Below, piece after piece: positions 13,908-14,914 of a stretch of DNA of 14,914 nt; within the stretch, counting starts at the first letter, position 1; every line of letters begins with the position of its first letter. A program made the position numbers and the translations under genes. The notes under the pieces were generated by a model. It was not told the DNA's origin and made no database searches. It saw only the letters and a program-made list of their open reading frames with translations. Origin of the DNA: Methanobacteriota archaeon (GTDB taxonomy: Archaea; Thermoplasmatota; Poseidoniia; Poseidoniales; Poseidoniaceae); contig PBXT01000025.1 in NCBI GenBank assembly GCA_002727695.1, forward strand, positions 5,551 to 20,464, given 5' to 3'.

Positions 13908-14401
13908 TCCTTGTCACCCAATAAGAAATCACCAAGAGTTAATCCTCTAGATTGTACAGTATTTACATGACGATTCTCATCTGGGGAAGCATCGACCATC
14001 AGTATGATATCCAAAGTCCGCTCCAACTTTCTGATCACTGCATCTGTTGGGCGCTTCCCAGATTCAACATTATTGATGACATTAATTTTTTCAGCCATTC
14101 TTCGGGCCAATTCCCTCTTATCCCAGCCTTTGGCAGTTCTTGCCTCGGTTACAAGTTTAGAGAACTCAGAAGATAATTCCTTTTCACCTCTCAACATAAT
14201 GTCCTTACCTTTTCTACCAATCCCGCCATATCCTCCAGATGTAGCATTTGAGTTGTTAACTCTTGATAGGCCAGGGGCAACTTTCTTTTCTTGTAGGCCC
14301 ATCTTTTCAGTGCAGCGTTTACATGCTTGAATTTCCGCTCGGCCCATGATAACCGCACGAGTACCTACTTTCATAGCTCCACATAATTCACAGTCTGCCA
14401 T
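13904..14401 (-). CDS. mbf1: Archaeal multiprotein bridging factor 1 (165 aa)
   Basis: MBF1 in archaea is a conserved zinc-ribbon plus helix-turn-helix protein associated with transcription and with ribosomes; its eukaryotic relative bridges TBP and activators. Seen here: an N-terminal zinc ribbon (C4, C7, C27, C30), a Gly/Asn-rich flexible linker (about 40-65), and a Cro/C1-type HTH (about 76-134: ARTAKGWDKRELARRMAEK followed by INNVESGKRPTD). The C-terminal tail ends TLGDFLLGDKE, as in other archaeal MBF1 proteins. The frame runs on to 14563, into the divergent PAN gene; ATG 14401 is chosen because the ribbon starts right after it (MADCELCG), as in the family. First gene of the minus-strand run. 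Confidence 0.94.
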   Translation of the reverse strand: MADCELCGAMKVGTRAVIMGRAEIQACKRCTEKMGLQEKKVAPGLSRVNNSNATSGGYGGIGRKGKDIMLRGEKELSSEFSKLVTEARTAKGWDKRELARRMAEKINVINNVESGKRPTDAVIRKLERTLDIILMVDASPDENRHVNTVQSRGLTLGDFLLGDKE

Positions 14402-14449
14402 GGGTCCACCTAGATGGTTGTCAAGTCGGTGATTCTTCAAGGCTTCGTA

Positions 14450-14472
14450 AGTATATGAAATTAATATTATAC
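14450..14472. promoter_or_regulatory. Shared AT-rich promoter region between mbf1 and pan
   Basis: The 109-base divergent gap has one AT-rich block (from GTATATGAAA to TTAATATTATAC). TTAATATTATAC (14461-14472) is about 40-50 bases upstream of the pan ATG, and on the minus strand TTTCATATAC (14451-14460) is about 50-60 bases upstream of the mbf1 ATG. Both directions can thus be served by overlapping TATA elements with short leaders. No operator is evident. Confidence 0.45.
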
Positions 14473-14510
14473 GCGGATAGTTGAATAAGGGCGGCCATAG
14501 TAGATTACCC

Positions 14511-14914
14511 ATGGGCACCGACATTGATAAGGGTTCAAGCGAACCTTTAGCGAAAGATGACAAGGACCTGAAGTCACTTGAAGCTGACTATGCGAGGCTA
14601 AGTGACGAGGCGCAAAGGCTGATTTCTGAGCGCATACAACTAGAGAATGACCTAGCTAATGTCAAAAAGCGGGCGAGTAGACTTGATGAGGAAGTTAGGA
14701 TCTTGAAAAATCCTCCATTAATCGTTGGTCATCTCCAAGATGTATTAGATGATGAACGCGCTATTGTTCGCTCATCAAATGGTACAGTCTTCCAAGTTTC
14801 AATAAACCAACGGCTGAGTAAAGACAGATTACGACCGGGTGCTAGAGTGGCGCTAAATCAAGATACTCTTTCTGTAATTGAGATTTTACATGATGCTTGG
14901 GACCCTATGGTGTC
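14511..14914 (+). CDS. pan: Proteasome-activating nucleotidase PAN, 5' part (134 codons in window)
   Basis: PAN is the hexameric AAA+ ATPase that unfolds proteins and feeds them to the archaeal 20S proteasome. The part present covers the acidic N-terminus, a coiled coil (about residues 18-64, LEADYARLSDEAQRLISE onward, ending EEVRILK), and the OB domain (68-127): NPPLIVGHLQDVLDDERAIV, then VRSSNGTVFQVSIN and LRPGARVALNQDTLSVIEIL. RPGARVALNQ and the closing DPMV are typical of PAN. The AAA+ domain with Walker motifs must lie beyond the right edge, so it cannot be checked whether the gene is intact. ATG 14511 gives a usual N-terminus. Confidence 0.95.
   Translation, partial: MGTDIDKGSSEPLAKDDKDLKSLEADYARLSDEAQRLISERIQLENDLANVKKRASRLDEEVRILKNPPLIVGHLQDVLDDERAIVRSSNGTVFQVSINQRLSKDRLRPGARVALNQDTLSVIEILHDAWDPMV

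Noticed and set aside
14004..14330. Plus-strand open frame opposite mbf1 (108 codons)
   Set aside because: Shadow of the mbf1 coding frame; no recognisable domain and no start signal.
14402..14563. N-terminal extension of mbf1 by 54 codons
   Set aside because: It runs antisense into the pan coding region and through the shared promoter; the family starts immediately before the first ribbon cysteine.

Overview
The window looks like a piece of a planktonic euryarchaeal genome, most likely Marine Group II (Candidatus Poseidoniales) or a close relative. That placement is inference from gene content; no rRNA is present. Archaeal markers seen directly are a proteasome-activating nucleotidase, an archaeal-type MBF1 (zinc ribbon plus HTH), a Tsr3/DUF367 rRNA-modification enzyme, a DUF835 protein, a DUF5679 zinc ribbon, a tRNA gene without encoded CCA, and TATA-box promoters. 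Base composition is moderate and even, and genes are packed tightly. No intergenic gap exceeds about 110 bases, so there is no long gene-free stretch. I see no insertion sequences, CRISPR arrays, integrases or other mobile DNA.

Layout. 1-361: a 50-residue DUF5679 zinc-ribbon gene (+), then tRNA-Val(GAC) (+) behind a clear TATA box. 362-2573 (-): a two-gene unit encoding a large acidic membrane protein (two zinc ribbons, two EF-hands, two membrane helices, poly-acidic tail, small C-terminal beta domain) and an overlapping small zinc-ribbon protein. 2671-3537 (+): a DUF835 protein divergent from that unit. 3530-7101 (-): hutU-hutH, the first two steps of histidine degradation, with a long urocanase that resembles the animal enzyme. 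7180-9045 (+): a membrane-anchored S15/CocE-type X-prolyl peptidase, divergent from hutU. 9024-14401 (-): a compact run in the order of transcription mbf1, tsr3, fdhD, a YdeP/FdhF-like molybdopterin oxidoreductase, and an MFS exporter. 14511-14914 (+): the 5' part of the PAN gene, divergent from mbf1.

How the genes fit together. The S15 peptidase and HutH/HutU fit a heterotroph living on proteins and peptides: the exported peptidase would release peptides and amino acids, and histidine would be deaminated to urocanate and hydrated to imidazolonepropionate. hutI and hutG/F are not in the window. FdhD is the sulfurtransferase that matures formate-dehydrogenase-type Mo/W enzymes, so it very probably serves the adjacent oxidoreductase, whose substrate is unknown. 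mbf1, tsr3 and pan are housekeeping genes of transcription, ribosome maturation and proteolysis.

The least explained part is 362-2573, the zinc-ribbon/EF-hand/membrane protein and its small zinc-ribbon partner. I do not recognise this architecture as a described system.
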